64,000 bases of DNA from [Phialemoniopsis] sp. UDSM-2020 (taxonomy: Eukaryota > Ascomycota > Sordariomycetes > Thyridiales > Thyridiaceae), in the NCBI GenBank assembly GCA_018873225.1, contig JAEILZ010000001.1, forward strand, positions 5,642,001-5,706,000. Reading direction: 5' to 3'. The position numbers and the translations under genes are program-made. Of this stretch, positions 20,994-30,874 are shown piece after piece. The first letter of the stretch is position 1. Each line of letters starts with the position of its first letter. The notes beneath the pieces are model-generated. The model was not told the DNA's origin. It searched no databases and was given only the letters and a program-made list of their open reading frames with translations.

Positions 20994-23191
20994 TCATACA
21001 AATGGACCAAACAGATCGCCCCTTCCCGCGTAGTCCTCCCACTGCGCCGCCGTACTCAAGAACTGCGCAAATTCGTAAGGCTCGTCTGGGAACAGACTCG
21101 TCAATCCCTCGGCCTGCCATGCTGAAGGCGACGACGCTGAAAAGGGCACGAGCTCCTTGAGAGCGTCAATATCGCTACTCAGCATGAGAGAAGGCGGCGG
21201 TGGCTGTGCACCGGCACCGGCGCTGGGGTCCCGGCTGAGCAGCCATTTCATTGTCGTTGACGATAGCCGCTCAAAAGCGTCCCTGCAGCCACCCGCGTCC
21301 GCGAAGCGCTCTGCCAGAGCCGTCAGGGTGCTTGCGCAGTCCTGGCTGGCCGTCATGACCTCGACGACTGGAGAGGCGGACCGCACCTCGGCCGACTCCC
21401 AGATGCAGTAGATCATGGTCAGGCCCGAGAGAAACAAGTGGTGCACCCAGGCCCACACAACCCCTATTCTGCCTTCTCTTTGCAGCGTCTTGATCGCCTG
21501 GATCGACCGCCGGGCAACGTCGAAGCATGTCTGCAAAGACTCCGCCGTCGGCAGCGGCACCCTCGGGTTGGGCCGATGAAGGAGCAGCAGAGCGATGCAG
21601 TAGTGCGCCTCCCACCAGCTTCTCACGCTGTAGATGCTCTCCTGATCGATGGCCGACATCGGAATGTCATCCTGCCACTCGCGCAGCCGGGTTTGAATAT
21701 CTCGCATCCAAAGGGCATAATTGGCACGCGGGTACGCGAGAGATGAGCCCTGTAATTGGTGATATAAGACGTGCTTGATCTCCGACTCGAGCTTGTAAAG
21801 CTTGACAATGTGGTTTGCACATCGTTGCACATGCACCTCTATGCTACTTGGCTCTCCCGGTGTCGATGCCGTCGATACATACGGGTCCGGAAGGCCAGGG
21901 TTCATGCTCAGTTCGGCGATGCCGAACGGCCGCCCTAGCGTGATAGTCAGGAAGCGGTCCAGCCGGTAGGTGGCCCAGTAGAGCATCCGTCTCTGTTTCA
22001 ACAGAGGCTGTGGCAATGCCAGCACGCGGCTCGTTTCCCAGTGCAGGCCGAGATCAATGGCGAGGCGAAGCGCAATTCCCGTCAGCTGCCACAGGCTTCC
22101 TTGGGAAGGATTGAGCGCGATGTATTGAGCCAGGAGCAAGATTACCGTCAGCGTCTCCAGATTGCTTGGTGAGTAGGCCAGAAGTCCCTCCACGCACTGT
22201 AAGGCCGAGTGAAAACATGCCTCACTCTGGGACGGCCTTCCGCCGCCAGTAACGGGCATGCCGTGGAGACCGACCGCAAATACCATGTTGATGATGAACA
22301 GATCTCGCTCCGGAACGTTGGCCAATTGAGCGTCACCTGAGTCTGAAGGATCTGCAGCCTGATATACATTATGCATGGCCTCTTTGACTCGGCACGAGTC
22401 CAAGACAGGCACATGCGGGGTTCGATATGAGAAGTAGACGCCCACAATATGTTCCGCTGCGTGGCGTGGAGGGAACGACGATGCCATGTGAGCCATAGAT
22501 GGCACCGGCGTCCTGACATGCCCTCTTGAGGGCCCTTGCGTGCTGTCGTTGGTTGCGAGGGCGTCGGCCTTGATGGCCGCAAGGACCATTTTGGCGAATG
22601 TAATGCCGCTGCTCGTACCCATGAACCGTGGCTGATTGCTGCTTTCCAGGAGCACTAGGCCCATGGATCTGACCATCTCCTGGGGGTCCGAGGCGGCCGA
22701 GTCCACAGTGCCGGCGGCCGCTGGACTCGCCTCCGGTATGATTCTCAGGCCCGCATCGGCCATGGCAGGACCGGCAGCACTGCCGTCGACAGCATGCGGA
22801 CTCTGAGTCTTCTTGAGCCCCTCGATCTCGAGCTTGAGGTCCCGGACTTGGGCTTCCAGAGTCGAGATGTACCCACGGGGGATCTCTGTCTGCTTCTCGG
22901 TGTCGTACGTGAGGCATGAGGCGTGTGCAGCTTCACAAGTTGAGCATTTCGGATAACGCAGATCGCACTACGCACAAGGCAGAAGGGGTAGGTCAGCGCC
23001 TGAAGGGTCACTCGTGGACAGCCATCGTCACTTACCTTTTGCTTCCTCCTGCGGCATCGCTGACATGCCTCTATCCTCGATGGTTTATTAGCATTTGTGA
23101 CCACCGGCGGTCACCTGCGACCAGGGCTGGGATTAACGCACGGGAGCTTCTCCGCAACCTCGCCGTGGGTATGTCCCTCGGACTCTGCCAT
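20994..23191 (-). CDS. Zn2Cys6 transcription factor with xylanolytic-regulator-like MHR domain
   Basis: The third exon (22967-20994) holds a coiled linker (YISTLEAQVRDLKLEIEGLKK) and a long fungal_trans domain, with HIVGVYFSYRTPHVPVLD, QGSLWQLTGIALRLAIDLGLHWE and RRMLYWATYRLDRFLTITLGRP. The second exon (23075-23036) supplies EACQRCRRRKQK. Joined over intron 23035-22968 they give a perfect cluster with Cys at about 30, 33, 40, 47, 50 and 57. The first exon is uncertain. I favour ATG 23191 with a 39-nt intron (23114-23076), giving GRRIEACQRC, but another ATG and a 44-nt intron would also fit. The length is about 696 aa. It diverges from the 5-oxoprolinase gene 490 bp away and is the likely local regulator. 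Confidence 0.85.
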
Positions 23192-23476
23192 TCCGGGTTA
23201 CTTTCCATAGCCGCAAATCTGCGAAGTGCCTCAGGACGCAAAGAACCGGGTTTCGGACATAGGCCGTGCCAACTATTTGTTGAGGGCGTAGAGTGGGATC
23301 GGTTATTGCACCGCGAATCGCTTACTGTTTTCGGGGTCTGAACGGGTCAATATTAACTTGTCCGTATCTTCTCTTGTATGCAGGAGATTGCCGACGATGT
23401 TGGGAGTCACGAGAGACACTTACCGGGCGATCCCTACTAGAGACAGCACGCTTCGTGCGGGGCTTGTACGACCCCA

Positions 23477-23490
23477 TCGGGATTTGCCGA
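23477..23490. promoter_or_regulatory. TCGG-N6-CCGA site
   Basis: TCGG, six bases (GATTTG), CCGA. This is exactly the site form published for the Ppr1/UaY class of Zn2Cys6 regulators (UaY controls purine use in Aspergillus nidulans). It lies about 195 bp before the oxoprolinase ATG. Occupancy by the neighbouring regulator or a UaY homologue is inferred. Confidence 0.45.
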
Positions 23491-23580
23491 CTGCCTCGAT
23501 CCTCCCGGCCCCGCTTGAGCCGGCATTCACCGGCGCTGGTCCTGGTTCAAGTGAGGAGGGTTGTCTGATGTTGCTTAAAA

Positions 23581-23598
23581 CCTGGACGGGAGTCCAGG
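23581..23598. repeat. Perfect inverted repeat before 5-oxoprolinase
   Basis: CCTGGAC and GTCCAGG are exact 7-bp inverted arms around a GGGA loop, about 85 bp upstream of the start codon. It could be a protein site or a leader hairpin. Confidence 0.45.
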
Positions 23599-23682
23599 GT
23601 CTAGCTTATCCTGTGAAAGCCGCACGCCAAGCCGGTATTGCCCAATCTTCGCCGCGTGTGTGCCCGAGCCGAAGTCATCACT

Positions 23683-26600
23683 ATGCCGCACAGTACGGAG
23701 GATAGCAGTGGAGGGGTGCCAAAGATTGATATCTTCATTGATGTGAGCAAGCCGTTGTTACCAGAAGGGGCGTTCTCTATCAATCGACTGACTGTTAGAC
23801 CAGCGCGGTGGTACCTTTACAGATTGCATTGGCATACCTCAGGCCACCGACCAAGATGATATTCTGGTCAAACTGCTGTCTGTGGATCCCTCAAACTATC
23901 CAGATGCGCCCACAGAGGGCATCCGTAGAATTCTGGAAAGGTTCACAGGTCAGCCTCATCCACGGGATGCCAAGGTTAGCACTGAGAACATTGGGGTGAT
24001 TCGGATGGGAACGTGAGTACCCTCCTATGGAATGGTGTCCAGATCTCAAGCAGGCTAACAATGCGGACAGTACGGTGGCAACGAATGCTCTGTTAGAGCG
24101 CAAGGGAGAGCGCTCAGCATTGCTCATTACCAAGGGCTTCAGAGATGCTCTGGAGATCGGCTATCAGGCGCGGCCAAGGCTGTTTGACCTTGCCATAAAA
24201 AAGCCAGAGGTTCTGTACTCGGATGTCGTCGAGGTGGACGAACGAGTCACTATGGAAGATGCAACAAAGGACCCTCTCCCTGAAGGCACTATCGATCTCG
24301 CGTCAGACTCTACGCTTCGAGTTGGCCAAAGTGGCGACATTATTCGCATCTTGGAACCTCTGAACCTCGAGAGCACAAAGCGGTCGCTCCAAGATCTGCG
24401 AGAAAGAGGGTTCGAGAGCATCTGCGTTTGCCTGGCCCATAGCTACAGCTTTCCAGACCACGAGAATGCGATCCGTGACATGGCTCTGGAAAGGGGATTT
24501 GCCAGCGTGTCGACCTCGTCCAATTTGATTCCCATGATCAAGCTCATTTCCCGAGGCATGAGCGCGACTGCTGACGCCTATCTCACTCCCGAGATCAAGA
24601 AGTACATTGCCAACTTCCGCAAGGGATTCAAAGGCAATCTCGAAAGCACGCGTGTTCAGTTCATGCAGTCCGATGGCGGTCTTGTCGATGTCTCCGCCTT
24701 TTCCGGTTTACGCGCCATCCTCTCGGGTCCTGCCGGAGGCGTTGTTGGCTATGCCAAGACGACCTGGCACGCCGACGACAAGGTTCCCGTGATCGGCTTC
24801 GATATGGGCGGCACGTCCACAGATGTGAGCCGGTACGGCGGCGATCTGAGCCATGTGTTTGAGACCACTACGGCCGGTGTCACCATCCAGTCTCCCCAGC
24901 TCGACATCAGCACTGTTGCAGCTGGTGGCGGCAGTATCCTGTCCTGGAAGAATGGTCTCTTCGTCGTCGGGCCCGAGAGTGCATCCGCTCATCCCGGCCC
25001 TGCGTGCTACCGCAAAGGCGGCCCGCTCACTGTGACCGATGCCAACCTCTTCCTCGGCCGCATCTTGCCCGAATACTTTCCGTCCATCTTTGGGCCAGAT
25101 GAGAATCTTCCACTAGACCGGGAGATTACCAGAAGCAAATTCCTACAGCTGACAGAGGCCGTCAATGCCGAGATCGGCGGCCACAAGACGGCAGAGGAGG
25201 TTGCCCTGGGCTTCTTGGCCGTTGCCAACGAGGCCATGTGCCGACCCATTCGTGCCTTGGCCGAGGGCAAGGGCTATCAGACGTCTGCGCATCGGCTGGC
25301 AGTTTTTGGAGGGGCCGGCGGCCAGCACGGTTGCTCCATCGCGCGGCAGCTTGGTATTGATACCGTCGTCATTCACAAGTACTCGAGCATCCTAAGTGCT
25401 TACGGTATGGCACTGGCAAGCTTGGTCGAGGAAGTTCAGGAACCATCCTCTTTGGTGCTGGGTGACGGTTCCAAAGACGAAATCAATGCCCGATTCGAGT
25501 CGCTGAAGCAACGTGCAGTAGACGGTCTGCTTCGACAAGGGGTGTCATTGACTGAGCACCTCGAGACCCAGCCTTTCCTCAACCTTCGGTACGAGGGCAC
25601 AGACACGCAAATGATGATTGCGCTCCCTGACGATGGCGACTTCAAGGCCGCCTTTGAGCGCGCACACCTTCAAGAGTTCACCTTCTTGCTACCCTCCCGA
25701 AGCATCGTGGTCGACGACATCCGTGTTCGCGGAGTTGCGAAAGAGTACGAGCGGCCTGCACACAACCTGTACAGGGAAATTGCAGAGACTGCAATTACCC
25801 GCGATGCGAAACCTGAGGAGACCAAAAAGGCCTTCTTCGCGGCTGGTGGTTGGGTGGAAACACCGACATACTTGCTTGAGCATCTCAGGCCCGGCAACGA
25901 GATCCATGGGCCTGCAATCATTATCGACAACACGCAGACTATCATCGTAACGCCAAACTCATCCGCTCGGGTTATGAAAGAACATGTGGTGTTACACGTG
26001 GGATCTGAGCAGCCCACCGCTGCTCACCCCGATGTTCAGCAGGCTGGTGGCAAGCCGCAGGTCATCAAGGCTGATCCCGTGCAGCTGTCTATCTTTGGCC
26101 ATCGTAAGGTCCCCCTGGAACTGTTTGAACAACTACACACTTTGTACTAACATATTCAGGATTCATGTCGATCGCGGAACAGATGGGCCGCACTCTGCAA
26201 AAGACGGCCGTGAGCATCAACATCAAAGAAAGACTTGACTTTTCCTGTGCCATCTTCGGACCTAGCGGAGATCTAGTCGCAAATGCCCCACGTAAGTATC
26301 CTCACCCCTATTAAATCTCCTAAAGTGAGGGCCCAGCTCATCATTGCTAGATGTGCCGGTTCATCTGGGAAGCATGGCCTACGCGGTCAAGTATCAACAC
26401 CAACACCACGGTGCAACTCTAGCGCCGGGCGACGTGCTCGTTTCCAATCATCCCATAGCTGGAGGCACTCATCTGCCAGATATCACCGTCATCACACCTG
26501 TGTTTGATGCGGCTGGCAAGGACATCATCTTTTACACAGCCTCGCGCGGTCACCACAGAGACATTGGTGGTTACCAGGGAATCTCAGGTAACGCCAACGC

Positions 26601-28034
26601 GACCGAGATATTCCAGGAGGGTGCTAGTATCATCAGCTTCAAGCTTGTGTCAAATGGCGCGTTTGATGAAGAGGGTATGCGGCGCATCCTAATAGACGAA
26701 CCGGCCCAGTATCCCAGCTGTGTCGGAACGTCGAGTATTCATGACAACCTCTCAGATCTCCGCGCCCAGGTCGCGGCCAATGCGAAGGGTGCCGCTCTCA
26801 TTCAAGCCATGTTTGAGGAATACCCCAGAGAAGTTGTCCAGGTAGGTCCTGTGTTTCGATCTGTCTTCAACTGTTATGGCCGTGATCTGACACTCCCGTG
26901 ACCAGTTTTATATGGACAAGATCCAAGCCAACGCCGAGACAGCTGTGCGAAAGTTCTTGCAGGAGACGGCAAGAAGACTAGGTGGCCGCAGCCTCGAAGC
27001 GGAGGACTATCTGGACAACGGCAGCCGTATCGCGCTGCAGATTCGCATAAACGAGGACGGAAGCGCCACCTTTGACTTCACAGGCACCGGCCCAGAGGTG
27101 GTCGGAAACAACAACGCGCCCAAGAGCATCTGCCTCTCGGCCATTATCTATTCGCTGCGATGTCTCATCAACGACGAGATCCCCCTGAACCAGGGCTGCT
27201 TATCCTGCATTGATGTCATCAACCCCGAGGGAAGCATCCTCAATCCGTCTGAGTACGCCGCCGTCTACGCAGGAAATACGCAGACGAGCCAGAGGATTGT
27301 CGATGTCATTCTGCGGGCATTTGAGGTGAGTTCATGCTATAACACGCGCCTGCAAGATCATTCTGAAGCTAAGATGTGAAATGCAGGCATGTGCCGCCAG
27401 CCACGGCTGCATGAACAGCGTCGGCTTCTTCGGTGGCCGGGATGTCAAACCTGGCGATGGCTACCGCTTCGCGTACGGTGAGACGATCTGCGGAGGCTCC
27501 GGCGCAGGTGAAGGCTTTGACGGTGCCGAGTAAGTCCCTCCTGACAACGGCGGAAACCGCCTGTGTAGCTGACATGTATGTCGCAGCGCCGTTCACTGTC
27601 ACATGACTAATACCCGGATCTCTGACGTCGAGATCATGGAGAAACGGTACCCTATTATTCTTAGGGAGTTCTCCATTCGAAATGACTCTGGAGGTTACGG
27701 CGCGTACAAAGGCGGCGAAGGTGTCAAGAGGATCATCGAGTGCAGGGAACCGCTCACCTTCTCGATGATCTCAGAACGGCGAGTGACGCGGCCGTACGGC
27801 TTGCACGGCGGCGCCCAGGGCGCCCCGGGAGAGAATCTCGTCTCAAGGAAAGTCGGCGATGGAAAGCGGAGGATAGTGAGTCTAGGTCCTCGCGGCCTCG
27901 TCAAGCTTAAGGCTGGTGATCAGTTCATCATCAAGACGCCCGGCGGGGGAGGTTGGGGTGCCAGAGCGGCGACGAATGGCACCAATGGGGTTTCAGTCCA
28001 CGTTAACGGGAACGGCATCCAGAAGACAGATTAG
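23683..28034 (+). CDS. 5-oxoprolinase (ATP-hydrolysing), hydantoinase A/B fusion
   Basis: Cytosolic enzyme converting 5-oxo-L-proline to glutamate with ATP. The family also includes N-methylhydantoinases. Eight exons: introns 23743-23803, 24013-24070, 26104-26159, 26292-26350, 26842-26905, 27326-27386 and 27530-27586, total about 1311 aa, normal for the eukaryotic fused enzyme. The N-terminal Hydant_A/HyuA half shows [12 protein letters not shown] (across the first junction), [40 protein letters not shown] (across the second), [15 protein letters not shown] and [17 protein letters not shown]. The HyuB half begins about 710 with [18 protein letters not shown], then [22 protein letters not shown], and closes with a Gly-rich [10 protein letters not shown]. 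The acceptor-side join uses donor CAT-C|GTAAGG at 26,104, because the later GTCCCC donor breaks frame. The N-terminal block matches oxoprolinases better than microbial hydantoinases. Neighbours are a Zn2Cys6 regulator and an amine oxidase. Confidence 0.93.
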
Positions 28035-28768
28035 ACATGCTGGAAATCGTTGTATTAGATATAGTAAACAATCATTACATCGCTGGTTCTCTCGGATCCA
28101 ACCTCATCTTACAAGATAGAGAAGCACCATGCACATGCTTTGTAAAACCGCAATAGATGGCTCTTACTGATAGATTTGTAATGTTGACCTCTATGAATGT
28201 GAATCCAGTCTGAAAGTGGGGAAAAGCTCTTTATAGCCCTAAATAACGATCCTATCCCTCAACCAAGGAGCTGAGATGGTGTAGCGGGTGAGGTGAGGTG
28301 TCACCTCACTTTACAATGATCACTAATCCCACAACCCTTCAGAAACGGATATCCTAACCCCTGCCTAAGGTCCATGAGTTCGATCCGCCCCTGAGTCACC
28401 ACAGGGTCAGAGCGAGCAGTGACGGTCCCTACATGCGAGGTTACGGAGAAGGCAAAGAAATACCGCCCATACTCGAAAGAGTCGCGGGGTGCTGTAGCAC
28501 GCTGGATCAGGCCAGTGGGCAGGACCTTTAATATGAAAAGGTGAACCTCCAAGAGAGGTTTGCCTTTTTGCCTTTTGTTTTACGATTTATAGTGTTCTTA
28601 CTGACATCCTTGAGTTATACTTTTTATTGGCAAGATATACCTACTATCTGCTTAAACCGGTGAGTTACTAGACTTTCTACACTGCTGTTAAGTATGAGTC
28701 AGCCTTTCTTAGATTCCTCAAATTGTATAGTTGCAGGCCTTTATAACGGGTACTGGTTACTGAATTGC
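28035..28768. other. Convergent intergenic with possible tRNA-derived SINE remnant
   Basis: 734 bp between the 3' ends of the oxoprolinase and amine oxidase genes. It contains polymerase III box-like motifs (28,277-28,288 and 28,378-28,386) and a T-rich stretch near 28,560-28,585. No coding sequence is evident. Confidence 0.45.
28277..28590 (+). mobile_element. Possible tRNA-derived SINE remnant
   Basis: TGGTGTAGCGGG at 28,277-28,288 matches the A-box consensus TRGYNNAGYNGG exactly and GTTCGATCC at 28,378-28,386 matches a B box. They are about 100 bases apart, too far for a plain tRNA, and the flanks do not fold into an acceptor stem. A further 200 bases lead into a T-rich tail (TTTGCCTTTTTGCC-like). 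This layout suits a short interspersed element. A chance pair of boxes is the alternative. Confidence 0.25.
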
Positions 28769-30404
28769 CTAGAGCTTGGCTCGTTCCTCAAACTTCCAGT
28801 CACTCTTGGAAGCCATCTCCTGCTTCTTCCAGTTTCTAGGCCCATGTTCACCCTGTTCCAGGCCATTTCTCGGACCACTGGGCTTCGTTCTCCATCGCCA
28901 CAACTTGGCAATCGCGCTCTTTTCTCCTGGCTTCTCAATGATGTTGACAACCTCCCTACCGAGGACGGGAAGAAACTTGAAGCCGTGACCGGAGCCCCCA
29001 GAGCACACCATCATTCCGGCGTCGCCAGGAACGTGATCGATCACGAAACTGGTGTCGAGACTGTCAGTGTACCAGCAGTTTCTGCAACCCGCGATCCCAA
29101 ACTCAGCCAGCTCTGGGAGTGCCTCGCTGACCACGCTTTTGATGGCTTCCACGGCTTGCTTTGTGACGGCAGGCTCGGAGGGCCGGGGCCAATACTTGGT
29201 CTTGGGTACGCTGATGCGGTGCTTCGTCCCAGTGGTCTGCTCCACCACATCCTCGTAGTTGGTGTACTTTACACCACGGTAACCAATCTTGACGATGCCG
29301 TCCTCGGTGCGAGGGAACCCGCCGATACCCAACCCCTTGGTCCAGCCGCCATAGGCATAGACGGGGAAGTTTTCAGGCGAGAACCTGTCCCAGAGTTGCG
29401 GTGCCTCATTCTGAGGGGGCAGCTGAAAGTAAACAACGCTTCCTACCGTTGTCTCCATCAACGGGGAGATGGCGGGGAAGAGAGACGGTGTCCACGGTCC
29501 GGCTGTTCAAGTCATGTTAGTGCACCGGGGTGATGTACTGTATGTTTCGGGTGGGGTTTTCAAACTTACCGGCCAGAATGAGAAAGTCTGAGTGATGCTC
29601 ATTGCCGTCCACCGTTCTGATGCCGATAGTCCTGTCGCCAGTGGCCGACTTGAGGAAGGATGAAACCTGGCCATCCTTCTCGCCAAGCACAAAACGAACG
29701 CCATGCTGTCGGCACATGTGCATCGCCCATGTACACGCCTTGCTGGCATCGACGAAACCGGCCGTCGAGTCAAAGACGCCGGCAAGCGGCTTGCCCTGCT
29801 CTCTACGGCGGAAAGGGTCCGACTTGCGCTCCCACTCTCCCTTCTTGAAATAGAAAGGCACCCTACGCTCGTCGTCGGGGTCTCCGATGATGAACTGAGT
29901 TGAACGTAGTCCCTCTCGCCTTATGTTGCGTAAAGTGGACTGCTCAAACGGGCTCAGCTCACCGTCGGTGCTCATGCGAAGGAAGCCGCAGTTGTTCCAC
30001 ACCTGGTCTGACGGCTTCAAACCACGGGGCAGATCTTGGGCCGGCGTCGACCGGAGCTGCTGATTCCACACGTTCCACAACTGTATGGCGTCCCAGGCGA
30101 ACCGTTGGTAGTCGAGCTCCTCTCCGTAGCTCATACGCATCACTTTGTTGTAATCGGCGCTGGCCGCATCAGCGCCGTCGGTGGTAGAGTATGCATTCTC
30201 ATTGTAAGGCTGCTTGTCAAAAACGGTAATGTTGACATATCCAGCCTGGGCCAAGTGCAGTGCACTGTCAATCACTTACATGTCAGTAACGCAGTAGCAG
30301 AGGGTGCAACAGTCAGTCGGGGATGCATACCTGGAGAGGCCAAATGCGCCGGCACCGACTACGATGATCGGGCTCTGCTTGGTCAGACGAGACGAAGCCA
30401 TGTT
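28769..30404 (-). CDS. FAD-dependent sarcosine/fructosyl-amine oxidase-like enzyme, peroxisomal signal
   Basis: A flavin enzyme of the monomeric sarcosine oxidase / fructosyl amino acid oxidase (DAO) family, oxidising secondary amines with release of H2O2. Three exons (30404-30331, 30264-29570, 29502-28769) give about 500 aa. The dinucleotide fold is IIVVGAGAFGLSSALHLA near 12-30, across the first junction. Later come RMSYGEELDYQRFAWDA and the CRNCWYTDSLDTSFVIDHVPG block near 405. In this family a Cys at that position carries covalent FAD, and CWY is the candidate. GSGHGFKFLPVLG follows. The protein ends in AKL, a canonical PTS1 peroxisomal signal, as in fungal amadoriases. It is convergent with 5-oxoprolinase and shares a 470-bp promoter with an ACS permease, which suggests a catabolic module. 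Confidence 0.88.
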
Positions 30405-30494
30405 TGATTGGACTAGACTGCCTAGAGCCCGAGTGCCTCGAGGTCACAAGATTACTTGGCCTTTCATTTAATCATCGACAATCGCCGCGACAAG

Positions 30495-30508
30495 TCGGCT
30501 CCCGCCGT
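30495..30508. promoter_or_regulatory. TCGG-N6-CCGT site
   Basis: A CGG and an inverted CCG are separated by exactly six bases (CTCCCG), the same spacing as the site before 5-oxoprolinase, with one flank base differing (CCGT for CCGA). This could let one regulator control both promoters. Inference from motif spacing only. Confidence 0.35.
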
Positions 30509-30535
30509 GTTGCATGGTGGGGCGGCCGGACAGTC

Positions 30536-30564
30536 TGACGGGGCGGATCGGCATCTCCCCGTCA
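30536..30564. repeat. 8-bp inverted repeat in divergent promoter
   Basis: TGACGGGG and CCCCGTCA are perfect inverted arms separated by 13 bases. It lies between the amine oxidase and permease genes and includes outward-spaced CGG/CCG triplets. Candidate protein-binding site. Confidence 0.4.
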
Positions 30565-30874
30565 AGGCGTAGGCAAATGCCGATGCATCGGAAATCAGCG
30601 ACGACGCCCGACGATCTACCCCGTATCTCCTTCCCCATACCCACACTTTGTGCCATCTCCACCTCGCTATCTGCCGACCCATATCTTCCAGATCCACGTC
30701 TTCTCGTCTGTCTCTGAGGGGGATGCTGGTGGTTGTCCATGAGCACCCGCGGTTTATCTTGGACGCCTCGCCGTCAATATCCTGGGTGCCTCTTCTTCTC
30801 TTTTCATACCTCTCCTTAGACAACATCAGTTGTGAGAGACTTCCCAGAGCCTCGCAACCAAATAGCCAGCAATA

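Larger units (their letters stand above)
23192..23682. promoter_or_regulatory. Divergent promoter, Zn2Cys6 regulator / 5-oxoprolinase
   Basis: 491 bp between divergent starts. It contains CGG-N7-CCG at 23,254-23,266, TCGG-N6-CCGA at 23,477-23,490 and a perfect 7-bp-arm inverted repeat at 23,581-23,598. No coding sequence is supported. Confidence 0.5.
30405..30874. promoter_or_regulatory. Divergent promoter, amine oxidase / ACS permease
   Basis: 470 bp shared by two divergent genes. It contains TCGG-N6-CCGT at 30,495-30,508 and an inverted repeat with arms TGACGGGG (30,536-30,543) and CCCCGTCA (30,557-30,564). No coding sequence is supported. Confidence 0.5.
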
